This document shows positions 41,638 to 50,995 of a stretch of DNA of 54,317 bases, in pieces. The notes under the pieces were generated by a model. The model saw only the letters and a program-made list of their open reading frames with translations. It did not search any database and had not been told where the DNA came from. Made by a program: the position numbers and the translations under genes. This DNA comes from Deltaproteobacteria bacterium (GTDB lineage: Bacteria; Desulfobacterota; Syntrophia; Syntrophales; JACQWR01), in assembly GCA_016209105.1 (NCBI GenBank), contig JACQWR010000026.1, forward strand, positions 1 to 54,317, in the 5' to 3' direction. Every line of letters starts with the position of its first letter. The stretch's first letter is position 1.

Positions 41638-41992
41638 TCTTCTCCTCTTCTCGGTGAATCTCCGCCAGCAGACGCTCTATGCGGCTGCCGTATGCAAACG
41701 ACTCGTCAAACGCGAAAACGATGTCGGGGACATGACGCAATTGAAGCCGTTTCCCCAGCTCTCTCTTCAGGAAACCAGCGGCGCTCTCAAGCCCTGCCTG
41801 CGTCTCCGGACTGCAGCTGTCTTTCCCCATTTCCACGAAAAACACCCGCGCATTGCGGAGGTCATCGCTGATCTTCACGCCCGTAACGGTTACGGCCCCG
41901 ATACGCGGATCCTTGATCTGTTTCAGGAGAATATCGGCAATCTCCATACGGATGAGATCGGCGACCCTGTCAGCCCGTTTGAACTTACTCAT
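41618..41992 (-). CDS. rbfA: Ribosome-binding factor A
   Basis: A 124-residue KH-fold 30S maturation factor: RADRVADLIRMEIADILL, DPRIGAVTVTGVKIS, AGFLKRELGKRLQLRHVPDI and FAFDESFAYGSRIE. ATG 41992 is used; its GGAG (8 nt upstream) is supplied by the end of an R3 repeat. A longer frame upstream runs through the repeat and is not family-like. The end overlaps nrnA by 20 nt. Confidence 0.95.
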   Translation of the reverse strand: MSKFKRADRVADLIRMEIADILLKQIKDPRIGAVTVTGVKISDDLRNARVFFVEMGKDSCSPETQAGLESAAGFLKRELGKRLQLRHVPDIVFAFDESFAYGSRIERLLAEIHREEEKNVPEDH

Positions 41993-41995
41993 ACT

Positions 41996-42122
41996 GACGA
42001 CTCCGTAAAACGGCCAGATACTATGTTGCGCTTCGGCATTCGTCATTGCGACGTACGCCTAAAGTACGTCTCATTCCTCATGCTTCGCGCGCCTTGTCTC
42101 TGGCACTTTTTACGAAGCCGTC
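41996..42122. repeat. Family R3 palindromic element (copy 3)
   Basis: Ends GACGACTCCGTAAAACGGCC and GGCACTTTTTACGAAGCCGTC are inverted. Inside are GCGACGTACG..GTACG and ATTCCTCATGCTTCGCGCG. It lies between the DUF503 gene and rbfA. Confidence 0.75.
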
Positions 42123-42155
42123 TGGGAAACAAGATTTTCTCTCTGACCATTTGAA

Positions 42156-42488
42156 TTACTCATACTTACCTTCTTCATAACCGCCGGCAAAGGGGAAATC
42201 CGTCAAGCTGCTGATTTCAATCCTGGTGTTCACCACCTCCGCTATGCGCAGGCTGTCAATGAATGTAATGATATGATCAATCTTGCCATTTATATAGCGC
42301 TGATCGTTGCCCACCACGCTGAATCCTATCTGCGCTTTTTTCCAGTGATCGTTTTCGCCCACCTCGGCGATGGAAACGTTAAACTCGTTCCGGGTCCTTG
42401 TTAATATCCTTTTCAGCACCCCCCTTTTCACCTTCAGGGAATTGCTTTCCGCAATCCACAAGTCAATGATGCCTGATCCCACTACCAT
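42156..42488 (-). CDS. DUF503 (YlxP-like) protein
   Basis: A 110-residue small protein of the DUF503 family: VVGSGIIDLWIAESNSLKVK, RGVLKRILTRTRNEFNVSIAEVGE-type motif, and the closing ISSLTDF. These genes commonly sit between infB and rbfA in bacteria, as here, and a role in ribosome assembly has been suggested but not settled. ATG 42488 has no Shine-Dalgarno; an R2 element ends 8 nt upstream. Confidence 0.88.
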   Translation of the reverse strand: MVVGSGIIDLWIAESNSLKVKRGVLKRILTRTRNEFNVSIAEVGENDHWKKAQIGFSVVGNDQRYINGKIDHIITFIDSLRIAEVVNTRIEISSLTDFPFAGGYEEGKYE

Positions 42489-42495
42489 AAGCAAT

Positions 42496-42683
42496 TAACA
42501 GGTTGCTGAAAAAGCAGTTATTACAGGCCACTCAAAAATGCCCAGATGCAAGGCCCCCGACATCCTGTGCCATGAGGCGTACTTGTTGGTACGTCGAATG
42601 GCGAAGGACGAGGGAAACTTGAGCAGACGTCGTCCCCGCGAAAAGCCGGGGATGCGCTTGCTGCCGAATTCAGCGGCCTGTCA
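42496..42683. repeat. Family R2 composite element in the infB-DUF503 gap
   Basis: One end is TAACAGGTTGCTGAAAAAGC and the other, inverted, TGACAGGCCGCTGAATTC, the last being also the R-A terminal motif GAATTCGGCAGC. The interior has GGCGTACTTGTTGGTACGTC. The right end forms the infB TGA stop. Confidence 0.65.
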
Positions 42684-45311
42684 CAGTTTCCGTTCCACCT
42701 TCTCCTTAATATAAGATTCAATCACATCGCCGACCCGAATATCGTTGAACCCCTCGATCCCGATACCGCATTCGAATCCCGCCATCACTTCCTTGGCGTC
42801 GTCTTTGAACCGTTTCAGGGAAATCGCCTTGCCGTCATAAACCACCACCCCGTCCCGGACCAGCTTGAGGTTGGAATTTCTCGTTATCTTGCCGTCCGTG
42901 ACATGGCTCCCCGCAATGGTCCCTACTTTCGGGATCTTGAACAGTTCACGCACTTCGGCGCGTCCCTGAACGACTTCTTTGTAGACGGGTTCAAGCAATC
43001 CTTCCATGGCCGCTTTGATATCGGCAATGACATTATAAATGATGTCATACAGCTTGATGTCCACGCCCTCCTTTTCGGCTATTTCCGCCACCCGTCCGTC
43101 GGGGCGTACGTTGAAGCCGATAATGACCGCATTGGACGCCGATGCCAACATCACATCCGTCTCCGTAATGCTGCCGGTTGAGCTGTGGATGATTTTGAGC
43201 TTGATATCCGCGGTACTGAGTTTGTTCAGGGCATCATTCAAGGCTTCTATGGAACCGCGCACATCCGCCTTCATGATCACGTTGAATTCCTTGACCCCTT
43301 CCTTGATCTTCTGATACAGTTGTTCCAGGGTAATCTTTGAAGAAACGGATAGTTCCCGTTCCCGCTCCTTCCTGATCCAGTATTCGGCAATGTTACGCGT
43401 CTTTTTCTCATCCTCCAGGCAGACAAATTCTGCGCTCACCTGCGGCACACGCGAGAAACCGATTACCTCGACGGGCATGGACGGCCCCGCTTCCTTAATG
43501 CGCATCCCCTGATCGCTAATCAGGGCGCGCACCCTGCCAAATTCGGTTTTGGAAACAAACGCGTCTCCCTCCCGCAAGGTGCCTTCCTGGATGAGAACCG
43601 TGGCCACTGGACCCCTGCCGCGGTCAAGCTTTGCCTCGATAATCACGCCGCGCGCCGGCCGGTCGGGATCGGCTCGCAATTCCATCATATCGGCCTGCAG
43701 GAGGATCATCTCCAGGAGTTCCTCAATCCCCAGTTTCTTTTTCGCCGATACTTCACAGACGATGGTCTCGCCGCCCCATTCCTCGGACAGCAAATTATAC
43801 TCGGTAAGGGCCTGTTTTATTTTCCCCACGTCGGCGCCCGGTTTATCAATTTTATTGATGGCAACGATAATGGGGACGCCGGCCACCCGGGAATGATTGA
43901 TGGCTTCAATCGTCTGGTCCATGATTCCGTCGTCCGCAGCCACCACCAGGACAACAATATCCGTAACCTGCGCCCCGCGCGCCCTCATCGCCGTAAAGGC
44001 CTCGTGACCCGGGGTATCAAGAAAGACGATATCCCTCCCCTTGATATCTACATGGTAGGCGCCAATGGCTTGGGTTATGCCGCCTGCCTCGCCTCCGATA
44101 ACATTTGTCTGCCGAACCGCATCCAGGAGAGATGTTTTGCCGTGATCCACATGCCCCATGATAGTGACGACCGGCGCCCGTGGCCGCAGGTTCTCGGAAG
44201 TTTTTTCCTCCCGTTCCACCGTTTCACCGTACTCTACGGCGGCGTGCTCCACCTGATAGTCGAATTCCGCGGCAATAAGGGTTGCCGTATCGTAGTCAAT
44301 CGATTGGTTGATCGTCACCATCAACCCAAGCTTGATCAGCTTATTGATGACCTCGCTCGCCTTGACCCCCATCCGTTTGGCCAGTTCGCCGACGCTGATC
44401 GCTTCCCCGACCTTTACCCTTCTCTTGATCGCCTTCGGGACGGTAATCTGCGGTTTCTGCATCTTGACGACGACGGGTTTTTTCTCCACTCTCCACTTTA
44501 CCGGCCGCTCTTCCCCCTCAATCTCGTCACGCCTGACTTTCTTATCAACAATCTTCTTGATAAGGGCCTTCTTGGGCGCCCGCAGATGCTCATCCATAAG
44601 TATCTCAACGGGAGCCTTGCCCTTCTTTTTCAGTTTTTCCGCTTCCTTTTTTTCCTGATCGCGGCGCTCCTCTTCAGTAAGAGGAACCGCTTCCGGAACG
44701 ACCGTTGCCGGAGCCTTTGTTTCTTCCTTCCTGGCCGCTTTTTCGGGTCTTGCAGCCGGGGCGATTTCTGTCGGTCGTGCAGGCTTCCTCTCAACAGCCA
44801 CCGGTCCCGGTCCTTTTCCCGCTTTCGCTTCCGGAGCAGGCGCTGCAGCCTTCTTCTTCGTCTCTTCTTTTTTCGGAGCAACAACGCCCCGCGAAACGCC
44901 CGCTTCCTTGAAAACGCCTTCACGCGGAATCGCCGGGGCGGGTGCTTCACCATCTACCGCCTTGGGGGGAGCGGTTTCCACGCGGCCCGCTTCTGCTGCG
45001 GGTAAGGCCTCCTTGGTTTTTTCACGGGGTGCGACAGGGAAGGGTTCAGGTTCAGGGACGGGCGGCGGCGCCGGCTGCTCTTCGGGCAAGCGAATATTCC
45101 TTCTCCGGATCACCGTGGACTTTATCCTTTTCTCAACCACCTCATGCGGCTCCTGGGAAAGAAACTCCCGCTGCACCCGCGCCACATCGGCTTCCTCAAG
45201 AGTGCTCGAGGGGGATTTGACGGGGATACCCATCTTTTCCAGACGGGCGAGCAGTTCTTTGCTCTCTATGCCCAGTTCTTTAGCTAACGCATAAACTCTT
45301 GTCTTCGACAT
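42681..45311 (-). CDS. infB: Translation initiation factor IF-2
   Basis: An 876-residue IF-2 (E. coli 890). The N-terminus has the IF2-N motif ([18 protein letters not shown]); a 300-residue Pro/Ala/Lys/Glu-rich low-complexity linker follows, with a second IF2-N ([18 protein letters not shown]) at ~306. The G domain begins at residue 386 with GHVDHGKTS, then DTPGHEAF and NKID; the C-terminal domains bind initiator tRNA. It places fMet-tRNA on the 30S. The TGA stop is shared with an R2 element end. Confidence 0.97.
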   Translation of the reverse strand: MSKTRVYALAKELGIESKELLARLEKMGIPVKSPSSTLEEADVARVQREFLSQEPHEVVEKRIKSTVIRRRNIRLPEEQPAPPPVPEPEPFPVAPREKTKEALPAAEAGRVETAPPKAVDGEAPAPAIPREGVFKEAGVSRGVVAPKKEETKKKAAAPAPEAKAGKGPGPVAVERKPARPTEIAPAARPEKAARKEETKAPATVVPEAVPLTEEERRDQEKKEAEKLKKKGKAPVEILMDEHLRAPKKALIKKIVDKKVRRDEIEGEERPVKWRVEKKPVVVKMQKPQITVPKAIKRRVKVGEAISVGELAKRMGVKASEVINKLIKLGLMVTINQSIDYDTATLIAAEFDYQVEHAAVEYGETVEREEKTSENLRPRAPVVTIMGHVDHGKTSLLDAVRQTNVIGGEAGGITQAIGAYHVDIKGRDIVFLDTPGHEAFTAMRARGAQVTDIVVLVVAADDGIMDQTIEAINHSRVAGVPIIVAINKIDKPGADVGKIKQALTEYNLLSEEWGGETIVCEVSAKKKLGIEELLEMILLQADMMELRADPDRPARGVIIEAKLDRGRGPVATVLIQEGTLREGDAFVSKTEFGRVRALISDQGMRIKEAGPSMPVEVIGFSRVPQVSAEFVCLEDEKKTRNIAEYWIRKERERELSVSSKITLEQLYQKIKEGVKEFNVIMKADVRGSIEALNDALNKLSTADIKLKIIHSSTGSITETDVMLASASNAVIIGFNVRPDGRVAEIAEKEGVDIKLYDIIYNVIADIKAAMEGLLEPVYKEVVQGRAEVRELFKIPKVGTIAGSHVTDGKITRNSNLKLVRDGVVVYDGKAISLKRFKDDAKEVMAGFECGIGIEGFNDIRVGDVIESYIKEKVERKL

Positions 45312-45423
45312 ACCTGTGACTCCCGACTATGATCTTCCATCATGAAAAAAACGCCGTCCGTCTGTGAAGCCTCCCACCCACGGGGCGGGGCTTTCCGGTA
45401 AGGGGAAGAAGGAGGAAAAGCAA

Positions 45424-46683
45424 TCATTCATCCTTTTTCTCCGTCTCCTGTTCCAGGAGTTTCCCCGCTTCCTCTATCCAGAGAGCCGCGGCCTTTTCAT
45501 CCACGCCGGGGAGCGAAGATAACATTCCCGGTTCAGCCGCAGCGATCGTGGTGATACTCTTTAACCCCTCATTGAAGAGGCGTTCCGCCGTCTCCACGGT
45601 GATGCCGGGAATCTTCATCAGAGACTGATGCCCTTCCTCATCCTTTGCGGTGGCCATGGCTTCGCTCTTCACATCAATTTTCCAGCCGGTCAGTTTAACG
45701 GCAAGCCTGACATTCTGGCCGTTTTTCCCGATCGCCAGGGAAAGCTGGTCATCGGGAACGATAACCACCATGGCCCGGCTGTCTTCATCAACAAAAACCC
45801 GGTTCACCTTTGCCGGAGAAAGGGCGCTGCAGACGTACTTGGCCTGGTCTTCGGAATAGGGAACGATATCAATTTTCTCTCCGCGCAGTTCCTGCACCAC
45901 GCTCTGCACCCGGGAACCCCTCATTCCCACGCAGGCGCCGACGGGATCAATATCCTTGTCCTTGGTTCTGACCGCGATCTTGGACCGCTTTCCCGGTTCC
46001 CGCGCCACGCTCACAATGTCAATCAGCCCCTCGGATATCTCAGGCACCTCAACCTCGAAAAGACCTTTGAGAAAGGCCGGATGCGTCCGGGAAAGGATAA
46101 TCTGCGGCCCTTTGGTTATCTTTTTGACTTCAAAAAGATAGGCCCGTATCCTCTCTCCCCGTTTGTATACCTCGCGGTAAATTTGCTCCGACAGGGGAAT
46201 CACTCCCTCGGCACGGCCAAGGTTGACGATGATGTTCCCCCCTTCGAATCTCTGGACAAAACCGTTGACGAGCTCGCCCTTTCGGTCCTTGTACTCCTCA
46301 TAGATGTTGTCCCGCTCGGCATCTTTGACCCGTTGGATGATGATCTGCTTTGCCGTTTGCACGGCGATCCTGCCAAACGTATTCGTATCGAGTTTTTTCC
46401 CGAGGCTGTCGCCCGGTTCGGCCTCTTCATCCAGTTCGCGTCTGGCCTCCTCAAGGGAAACCTGCGTATCCGGGTCCGTCACCTTTTCTTCCACGGTCCT
46501 GAACTGAAACACCTCTATCTCGCCGGCTTCTTCATTGTACCGCGCCTCGATATCAACATGGGCGCCGAGTTTTTTCCGGGCGGCGGTCATCATCGCCGCC
46601 TCCAGGGCTTCTATGATGACGCTCTTGTCTATCCCCCGGTCCTTACCCATCTGTTCGATCAGACGTTTAAGTTCTGACAACAT
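45424..46683 (-). CDS. nusA: Transcription termination/antitermination factor NusA
   Basis: A 419-residue NusA: N-terminal RNAP-binding domain (LSELKRLIEQMGKDRGIDK), S1 domain (RKGELVNGFVQRFEGGNIIV), two KH domains (VGACVGMRGSRVQSVVQEL and LAIGKNGQNVRLAVKLTGW), and one C-terminal HhH-type acidic repeat (KIPGITVETAERLFNEG). E. coli NusA (495) has two such repeats, explaining the shorter length. GGAGG lies 8 nt before ATG 46683. Confidence 0.97.
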   Translation of the reverse strand: MLSELKRLIEQMGKDRGIDKSVIIEALEAAMMTAARKKLGAHVDIEARYNEEAGEIEVFQFRTVEEKVTDPDTQVSLEEARRELDEEAEPGDSLGKKLDTNTFGRIAVQTAKQIIIQRVKDAERDNIYEEYKDRKGELVNGFVQRFEGGNIIVNLGRAEGVIPLSEQIYREVYKRGERIRAYLFEVKKITKGPQIILSRTHPAFLKGLFEVEVPEISEGLIDIVSVAREPGKRSKIAVRTKDKDIDPVGACVGMRGSRVQSVVQELRGEKIDIVPYSEDQAKYVCSALSPAKVNRVFVDEDSRAMVVIVPDDQLSLAIGKNGQNVRLAVKLTGWKIDVKSEAMATAKDEEGHQSLMKIPGITVETAERLFNEGLKSITTIAAAEPGMLSSLPGVDEKAAALWIEEAGKLLEQETEKKDE

Positions 46684-46703
46684 GTACCAGTCCTCCCAAT
46701 GTA

Positions 46704-46760
46704 TTGAAGCTCTCTGCAGTGAACAGCGGAGAACCTTCGATCCTTATTCGATCCTTTGCC
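46704..46760 (+). repeat. Family R-A element, first half (rimP-nusA gap)
   Basis: TTGAAGCTCTCTGCAG..CAGCGGAGAACCTTCGATCC matches the first half of the full copies. Confidence 0.5.
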
Positions 46761-46796
46761 CCGCAGCATGACGGCGGGATGCCTTCGCCGCCGGTT

Positions 46797-47288
46797 TTAT
46801 GATTCATACTCAAGATTTGCCTTAACGACCAAATCCTTCGGTATGCGATGGATTTTCCCCGCCATCTCGACAGCCAAGAATTTTCGGCCATTCTCCTCGG
46901 TAAAATCCGCCAGAGTCCCCCGAAAGTTCTTCACTCCATCCAGCTTTTCACTGCTCGTTACGCGTACCTGCTTTCCCCGGTACTTGAGGAAGTCCTTATC
47001 CCTCGTCAAGGGCCTGTCCAGGCCCGGTGAGGACACCTCCATCGTGTAGGGGCCGGGCGGAATATCGTGAACATCCAGGATATCGCCAAGCTGATTGCTG
47101 ATCTCGGCGCAATCATCAATGGTCACTCCGCCCTCTTTATCCATGTAGATGCGCACGAGCCACCGGGACTTTGCCCTCAGGCATTCCACGTGGATCAGCT
47201 CCATGCCCTCGGCTTCAAGGAGCGGCTCCGCCAACTGCCAGATTTGCTCCCTGTATGAACGGATCGCAGTATCCATGTTTTTCTTCAT
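46797..47288 (-). CDS. rimP: Ribosome maturation factor RimP
   Basis: A 163-residue RimP: N-domain LAEPLLEAEGMELIHVEC, RIYMDKEGGVTIDDCAEISN, YTMEVSSPGLDRPLT (the family signature), and a C-terminal SH3-like domain. It assists 30S assembly. Starts at 47288 or 47276 are possible; neither has a strong Shine-Dalgarno, and a terminator-like hairpin ends 10 nt before the first. First protein gene of the nusA-infB operon. Confidence 0.93.
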   Translation of the reverse strand: MKKNMDTAIRSYREQIWQLAEPLLEAEGMELIHVECLRAKSRWLVRIYMDKEGGVTIDDCAEISNQLGDILDVHDIPPGPYTMEVSSPGLDRPLTRDKDFLKYRGKQVRVTSSEKLDGVKNFRGTLADFTEENGRKFLAVEMAGKIHRIPKDLVVKANLEYES

Positions 47289-47289
47289 A

Positions 47290-47316
47290 AAACAAAAAAG
47301 TGGGCGAAAGCCCACT
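47290..47316 (-). terminator. Terminator-like hairpin between tRNA-Gly and rimP
   Basis: On the minus strand AGTGGGC-TTTC-GCCCACT is followed by TTTTTTGTTTT and then the rimP ATG. It is a near-ideal intrinsic terminator and probably sets the ratio of tRNA to operon mRNA. Confidence 0.8.
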
Positions 47317-47434
47317 CATCAGAAGCACATCCAGGATGATTAGGTTGGGGATGTAGCACAAAAGAAAATCTATTGCAACAATAAATTATGGGTGCTCGCC
47401 TACCAAAGGCATGGGGGGATGGGAAGAGGAAAAA

Positions 47435-47509
47435 TGGAGCGGGCGATGGGGCTCGAACCCACGACGTCCAGCTTGGGAAGCTGACATTCTACCACTGAAT
47501 TACGCCCGC
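47435..47509 (-). tRNA. tRNA-Gly(CCC)
   Basis: A 75-nt cloverleaf with CCA encoded. Acceptor stem GCGGGCG/CGCCCGC, D arm TTCAGTGGTAGAA, anticodon arm TCAGC-TTCCCAA-GCTGG with anticodon CCC, and T arm GTGGG-TTCGAGC-CCCAT. The closest familiar relative is E. coli glyU. It lies upstream of rimP on the same strand, as the metY tRNA does in E. coli. Confidence 0.93.
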
Positions 47510-47552
47510 TCAGAGGGGAAACCATTTGCCGTGATTCTTTTTGATGCCGGCC

Positions 47553-47580
47553 ATCTTAATCAGGGCCACGTATTTGTCAA
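47553..47580 (-). promoter_or_regulatory. Sigma-70 promoter for tRNA-Gly and the rimP-nusA operon
   Basis: Consensus TTGACA (47575-47580), 16-nt spacer, TAAGAT, ending 43 nt before the mature tRNA. The -35 box overlaps the hisD stop codon. Confidence 0.55.
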
Positions 47581-48875
47581 GGTTTATTTCTGGCCAGTCT
47601 CACGGCGATTGACTCGCCGTGTCCGTCAAGACCCTCCATCCGCGCAAACCTCTCTGCCTGTCGGCCGTATTTCCGGAGGGAATCGGGGGAAAAACTCAGG
47701 ACGCTGGTGCGTTTGACGAAATCGTAAACGCCCAGGGGAGAGGAAAATCGAGCCGTTCCACCGGTGGGAAGAATATGATTGGGACCGGCGATATAGTCGC
47801 CGATGGCCTCCGGGGTGCTGTAACCGAGAAACACGGCGCCGGCATTCCGGATACGCTTCAAAATCTCCTGCGGGTTTTCAACCATCAGTTCCAGATGTTC
47901 CGGGGCAAAGCGGTTGGCAATCGCAACAGCCTCACTGATATCCTTCGTGATGAACAGGGCTCCAAAATCTTCGAGGGAACGGACGGCAATCGTCTTTTTC
48001 GGCAGGAGCTTAAGTTGCCGTTCGACTTCGGAGACAACCTGCAGGGCAAGAGTTTCGTCCGGAGTCACGAGTACGGCGCTCGCCATGGCGTCATGCTCCG
48101 CCTGGGCAAGAAGATCCGCGGCCACCGAAGCCGCATCCGCCTTCCCATCCGCAATGACGACCACCTCGCTGGGACCGGCGATCATGTCAATGGCCACCTG
48201 GCCATAGACCATCTTTTTTGCCGCCGCTACATAGGCGTTCCCCGGTCCCACGATCTTGTCCACCCGCGGCACCGATCCCGTGCCGAACGCCAGGGCGGCA
48301 ACGGCCTGCGCGCCGCCGATCTTGAATATCCGTTTCACCCCGCCCAGCCTTGCCGCAGCCGCAATCAACGGCTTCACGCCGCCCTCCCGGTTGGGGCTTA
48401 CGAGAATAATCTCGTCCACACCGGCGATTTTCGCAGGAATAGCCGCCATGAGCACCGTGGAGGGATAGGCGGCAAGTCCGCCCGGCGCGTATATACCGAT
48501 GCGCTCCAGGGGCGTTACCCGTTGTCCCAGTTCGATCCCCTCGTCATCGGAAATAGACCAGTCTTCCCGGAGTTGCTGCCGGTGGAAGCTTTCTATGCGG
48601 CGGGCGGCCAGTCCCAGAATCTCGAGATCATCCCTGCCCACTTGGGCGATGGCATCCTCCTGTTCCTGAAGCGATACCTCCACACTGGCGGCATTGAGGA
48701 CCACGCCATCGAATTTTTCCGTGTAGTGAAAAAGCGCCCTGTCTCCCCGCGCGGCCACGTCGTCCACGATGCCCCGGACAACCGCCCAGAGAACAGTATC
48801 GAACAGCTTGCCGCGCTGCCTGATGCGCCGAAACGTCTCCTCAAAGACCGTATCCCCCGTCCGGATAATTTTCAT
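47577..48875 (-). CDS. hisD: Histidinol dehydrogenase
   Basis: A 432-residue zinc enzyme, normal length, oxidising histidinol to histidine in two NAD-dependent steps. Visible are GIYAPGGLAAYPSTVLM, KIVGPGNAYVAAAKK, DMIAGPSEVVVIAD, LLAQAEHDAMASAVL (zinc and catalytic region), NRFAPEHLELM (catalytic Glu/His) and GPNHILPTGGTARF. ATG 48875 follows the murA stop by one base, so they are coupled; an upstream in-frame start would extend into murA. Last gene of prfA-prmC-murA-hisD. Confidence 0.96.
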   Translation of the reverse strand: MKIIRTGDTVFEETFRRIRQRGKLFDTVLWAVVRGIVDDVAARGDRALFHYTEKFDGVVLNAASVEVSLQEQEDAIAQVGRDDLEILGLAARRIESFHRQQLREDWSISDDEGIELGQRVTPLERIGIYAPGGLAAYPSTVLMAAIPAKIAGVDEIILVSPNREGGVKPLIAAAARLGGVKRIFKIGGAQAVAALAFGTGSVPRVDKIVGPGNAYVAAAKKMVYGQVAIDMIAGPSEVVVIADGKADAASVAADLLAQAEHDAMASAVLVTPDETLALQVVSEVERQLKLLPKKTIAVRSLEDFGALFITKDISEAVAIANRFAPEHLELMVENPQEILKRIRNAGAVFLGYSTPEAIGDYIAGPNHILPTGGTARFSSPLGVYDFVKRTSVLSFSPDSLRKYGRQAERFARMEGLDGHGESIAVRLARNKP

Positions 48876-48876
48876 G

Positions 48877-50130
48877 TTACGCCGCCACCCTTCTGATCTG
48901 AGCGCCAAGGAGAGAGAACTTCTTCTCAATATCCTGATAGCCCCGGTCAATGTGATACACTCGAGAAATTTCGGTCTTTCCCTCCGCCGCCAAACCCGCA
49001 AGTATCAGGGAAGCGGATGCCCGGAGATCCGTGGCCATCGCCTGCGCTCCGCGAAGACGGGGAACGCCCTTGACGATTGCGCAGTTCCCCTGGATCAGGA
49101 TGTCGGCTCCCATGCGCATCAATTCCCCCACATGCATGAATCTGTTTTCGAAAACGGTTTCCGTAATCACGCTCAAACCACCGGCAACGCTCATCATGGT
49201 CATGATCTGGGCCTGCAGATCGGTGGGAAAACCCGGATAGGGCAACGTTTTTACATCCACGCTGGTAATGGTTTTTTTGCCCCTCGCCCGTATGCCGCCA
49301 TCAATCAGAGAAATCGTCATGCCCGTCGCCCGCAGTTTGGTCGCCAGGGCATCGAGATGAGCGGGGTTGCACCCCATGACCTTTACATCCCCGCCGGTAA
49401 TCCCGGCGGCAATCATGAAGGTCCCCGCCTCGATGCGGTCGGGAATGACGCCGGCTTCCACGGGATGCAAGCGCTCGACGCCTTCAATGACGATCATATC
49501 CGTTCCTGCGCCGCTAACCCGTGCCCCCATGCTGTTCAGCACCTCGGCAAGATTGATGACCTCCGGTTCCCGGGCCGCATTTTTCAGCACCGTGGTCCCT
49601 TCCGCAAGCGTCGCCGCCATCATGATGTTTTCCGTCCCCGTAACCGTGGTGATATCAAAATAGATGGTTGTGCCTTTCAGTCTTTTTGCCTTCGCTTCCA
49701 CGTAACCGTCCTTCAGTTCCACGGACGCGCCCAGGTCCTGAAGGGCCTTGATATGCAGGTTGACCGGCCGGGCGCCGATGGCGCATCCTCCCGGCAGGGA
49801 AACGCGCGCCTCTCCCATCCGGGCCACCAGGGGGCCGAGAACCAAAATGGAAGCCCGCATGGTTTTGACAAGGTCGTACGAGGCCTCGCAATTGTTTATT
49901 TGATCGGCATTAACCCTTACGGTCGGCGGCTCCCCTTCCGTTTTCACGCCGAGACTCTTCAGCAGTTTTCTCACGGTCCTGATATCCACAAGATCGGGTA
50001 TGTTGTGAAAGGTGTTCCATCCCTCCACCAGCAGGGACGATGCCAGGATGGGAAGTGCCGCGTTTTTGGCGCCGCTTATGGGCACTTCTCCGTGGAGCTC
50101 ATTGCCGCCCTGTATAATGATTTTATCCAT
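48877..50130 (-). CDS. murA: UDP-N-acetylglucosamine 1-carboxyvinyltransferase
   Basis: A 417-residue EPSP-synthase-fold enzyme making the first committed peptidoglycan precursor from UDP-GlcNAc and PEP. It starts [20 protein letters not shown] and has K22 (SGAKNAALP), [11 protein letters not shown] and the active-site loop [11 protein letters not shown] with Cys116, the residue alkylated by fosfomycin. The start abuts the prmC stop (50131). Confidence 0.97.
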   Translation of the reverse strand: MDKIIIQGGNELHGEVPISGAKNAALPILASSLLVEGWNTFHNIPDLVDIRTVRKLLKSLGVKTEGEPPTVRVNADQINNCEASYDLVKTMRASILVLGPLVARMGEARVSLPGGCAIGARPVNLHIKALQDLGASVELKDGYVEAKAKRLKGTTIYFDITTVTGTENIMMAATLAEGTTVLKNAAREPEVINLAEVLNSMGARVSGAGTDMIVIEGVERLHPVEAGVIPDRIEAGTFMIAAGITGGDVKVMGCNPAHLDALATKLRATGMTISLIDGGIRARGKKTITSVDVKTLPYPGFPTDLQAQIMTMMSVAGGLSVITETVFENRFMHVGELMRMGADILIQGNCAIVKGVPRLRGAQAMATDLRASASLILAGLAAEGKTEISRVYHIDRGYQDIEKKFSLLGAQIRRVAA

Positions 50131-50985
50131 CTACTCTTTCTTTCTCGCCGTCACGACCCGCGCTACGCCGGCATAATCCTTTCTGAAGCGGATTTCTTCA
50201 TAGCGGTTCATTTCTCGGAGCGCTGCGTGAACGCGCTCTTTCTGTCCGTAACCGATCTCCATGAACAGCCGCCCTCCCGGCGTCAGGCAACGCCAGCCTT
50301 CTTTTACGATCTTCCGGTGAAATTCTGTTCCTTCCGGGCCGGCGAGAAGGGCGCCCCGCGGCTCGAAGATTTTTACATCAGCAGGAAGATGAGCATACTC
50401 CCGCTCCGCAATATAGGGCGGATTGGAAACGATAACGTCAAAAGCGCCCTTGAGGGGCGCAAACAAATCCCCGCGCACAAAATCAATGCGGTCGGCGACG
50501 CCGTTATCTACCGCGTTTCTTGCGGCAACCTTGAGCGCACCTGGTGAAATATCGGTAGCCACGATGGCGGCATCCTTCAATTCGGAGGCCAGCGCCACGC
50601 TGATGGCGCCGCTGCCCGTGCCTATTTCCAGTATGCGGGGTCTTCCACTGCCGTCATCTGCGCAGGCGTTGAGAACCTCCTCCACCAGGATTTCCGTCTC
50701 CGGCCTCGGCACCAGGACATCTCTGTTGACCGCAAAGGTCAGCGACCAGAATTCCCGATAGCCCGTAAGATAAGCAACGGGTTCGCCCTGCCGCCTTCTG
50801 GCGACCAGATGCCTGAATCCCCGGACCGCTTCGCCGGTGATGGGTCTTTCCGGCTCCCGGTAAAGACCGTACCGGTCCGTTCCCAGACAATGAGAAAGGA
50901 GGACCTCGGCATCAAGCCTCGGGCTTGCAAGGCCGCACTGGGTAAAATCAAGCGTTGCCTGATTCAGCGCTTCCCGTATTTCCAT
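50131..50985 (-). CDS. prmC: Peptide chain release factor N5-glutamine methyltransferase
   Basis: A 284-residue SAM-dependent enzyme methylating the glutamine of the GGQ motif in release factors. N-terminal helical domain, then LEIGTGSGAISVALA (SAM binding), ATDISPGALKVAARN and the catalytic VSNPPYI. ATG 50985 with GAGG 6 nt upstream is preferred to a start ten codons earlier that overlaps prfA. It follows its substrate gene prfA by 10 nt. Confidence 0.96.
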   Translation of the reverse strand: MEIREALNQATLDFTQCGLASPRLDAEVLLSHCLGTDRYGLYREPERPITGEAVRGFRHLVARRRQGEPVAYLTGYREFWSLTFAVNRDVLVPRPETEILVEEVLNACADDGSGRPRILEIGTGSGAISVALASELKDAAIVATDISPGALKVAARNAVDNGVADRIDFVRGDLFAPLKGAFDVIVSNPPYIAEREYAHLPADVKIFEPRGALLAGPEGTEFHRKIVKEGWRCLTPGGRLFMEIGYGQKERVHAALREMNRYEEIRFRKDYAGVARVVTARKKE

Positions 50986-50995
50986 AGCGTTCCTC

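Noticed and set aside
48769..50547. 592-codon plus-strand frame opposite murA and prmC
   Set aside because: It is an antisense shadow of three well-identified genes; composition is unlike a folded protein.
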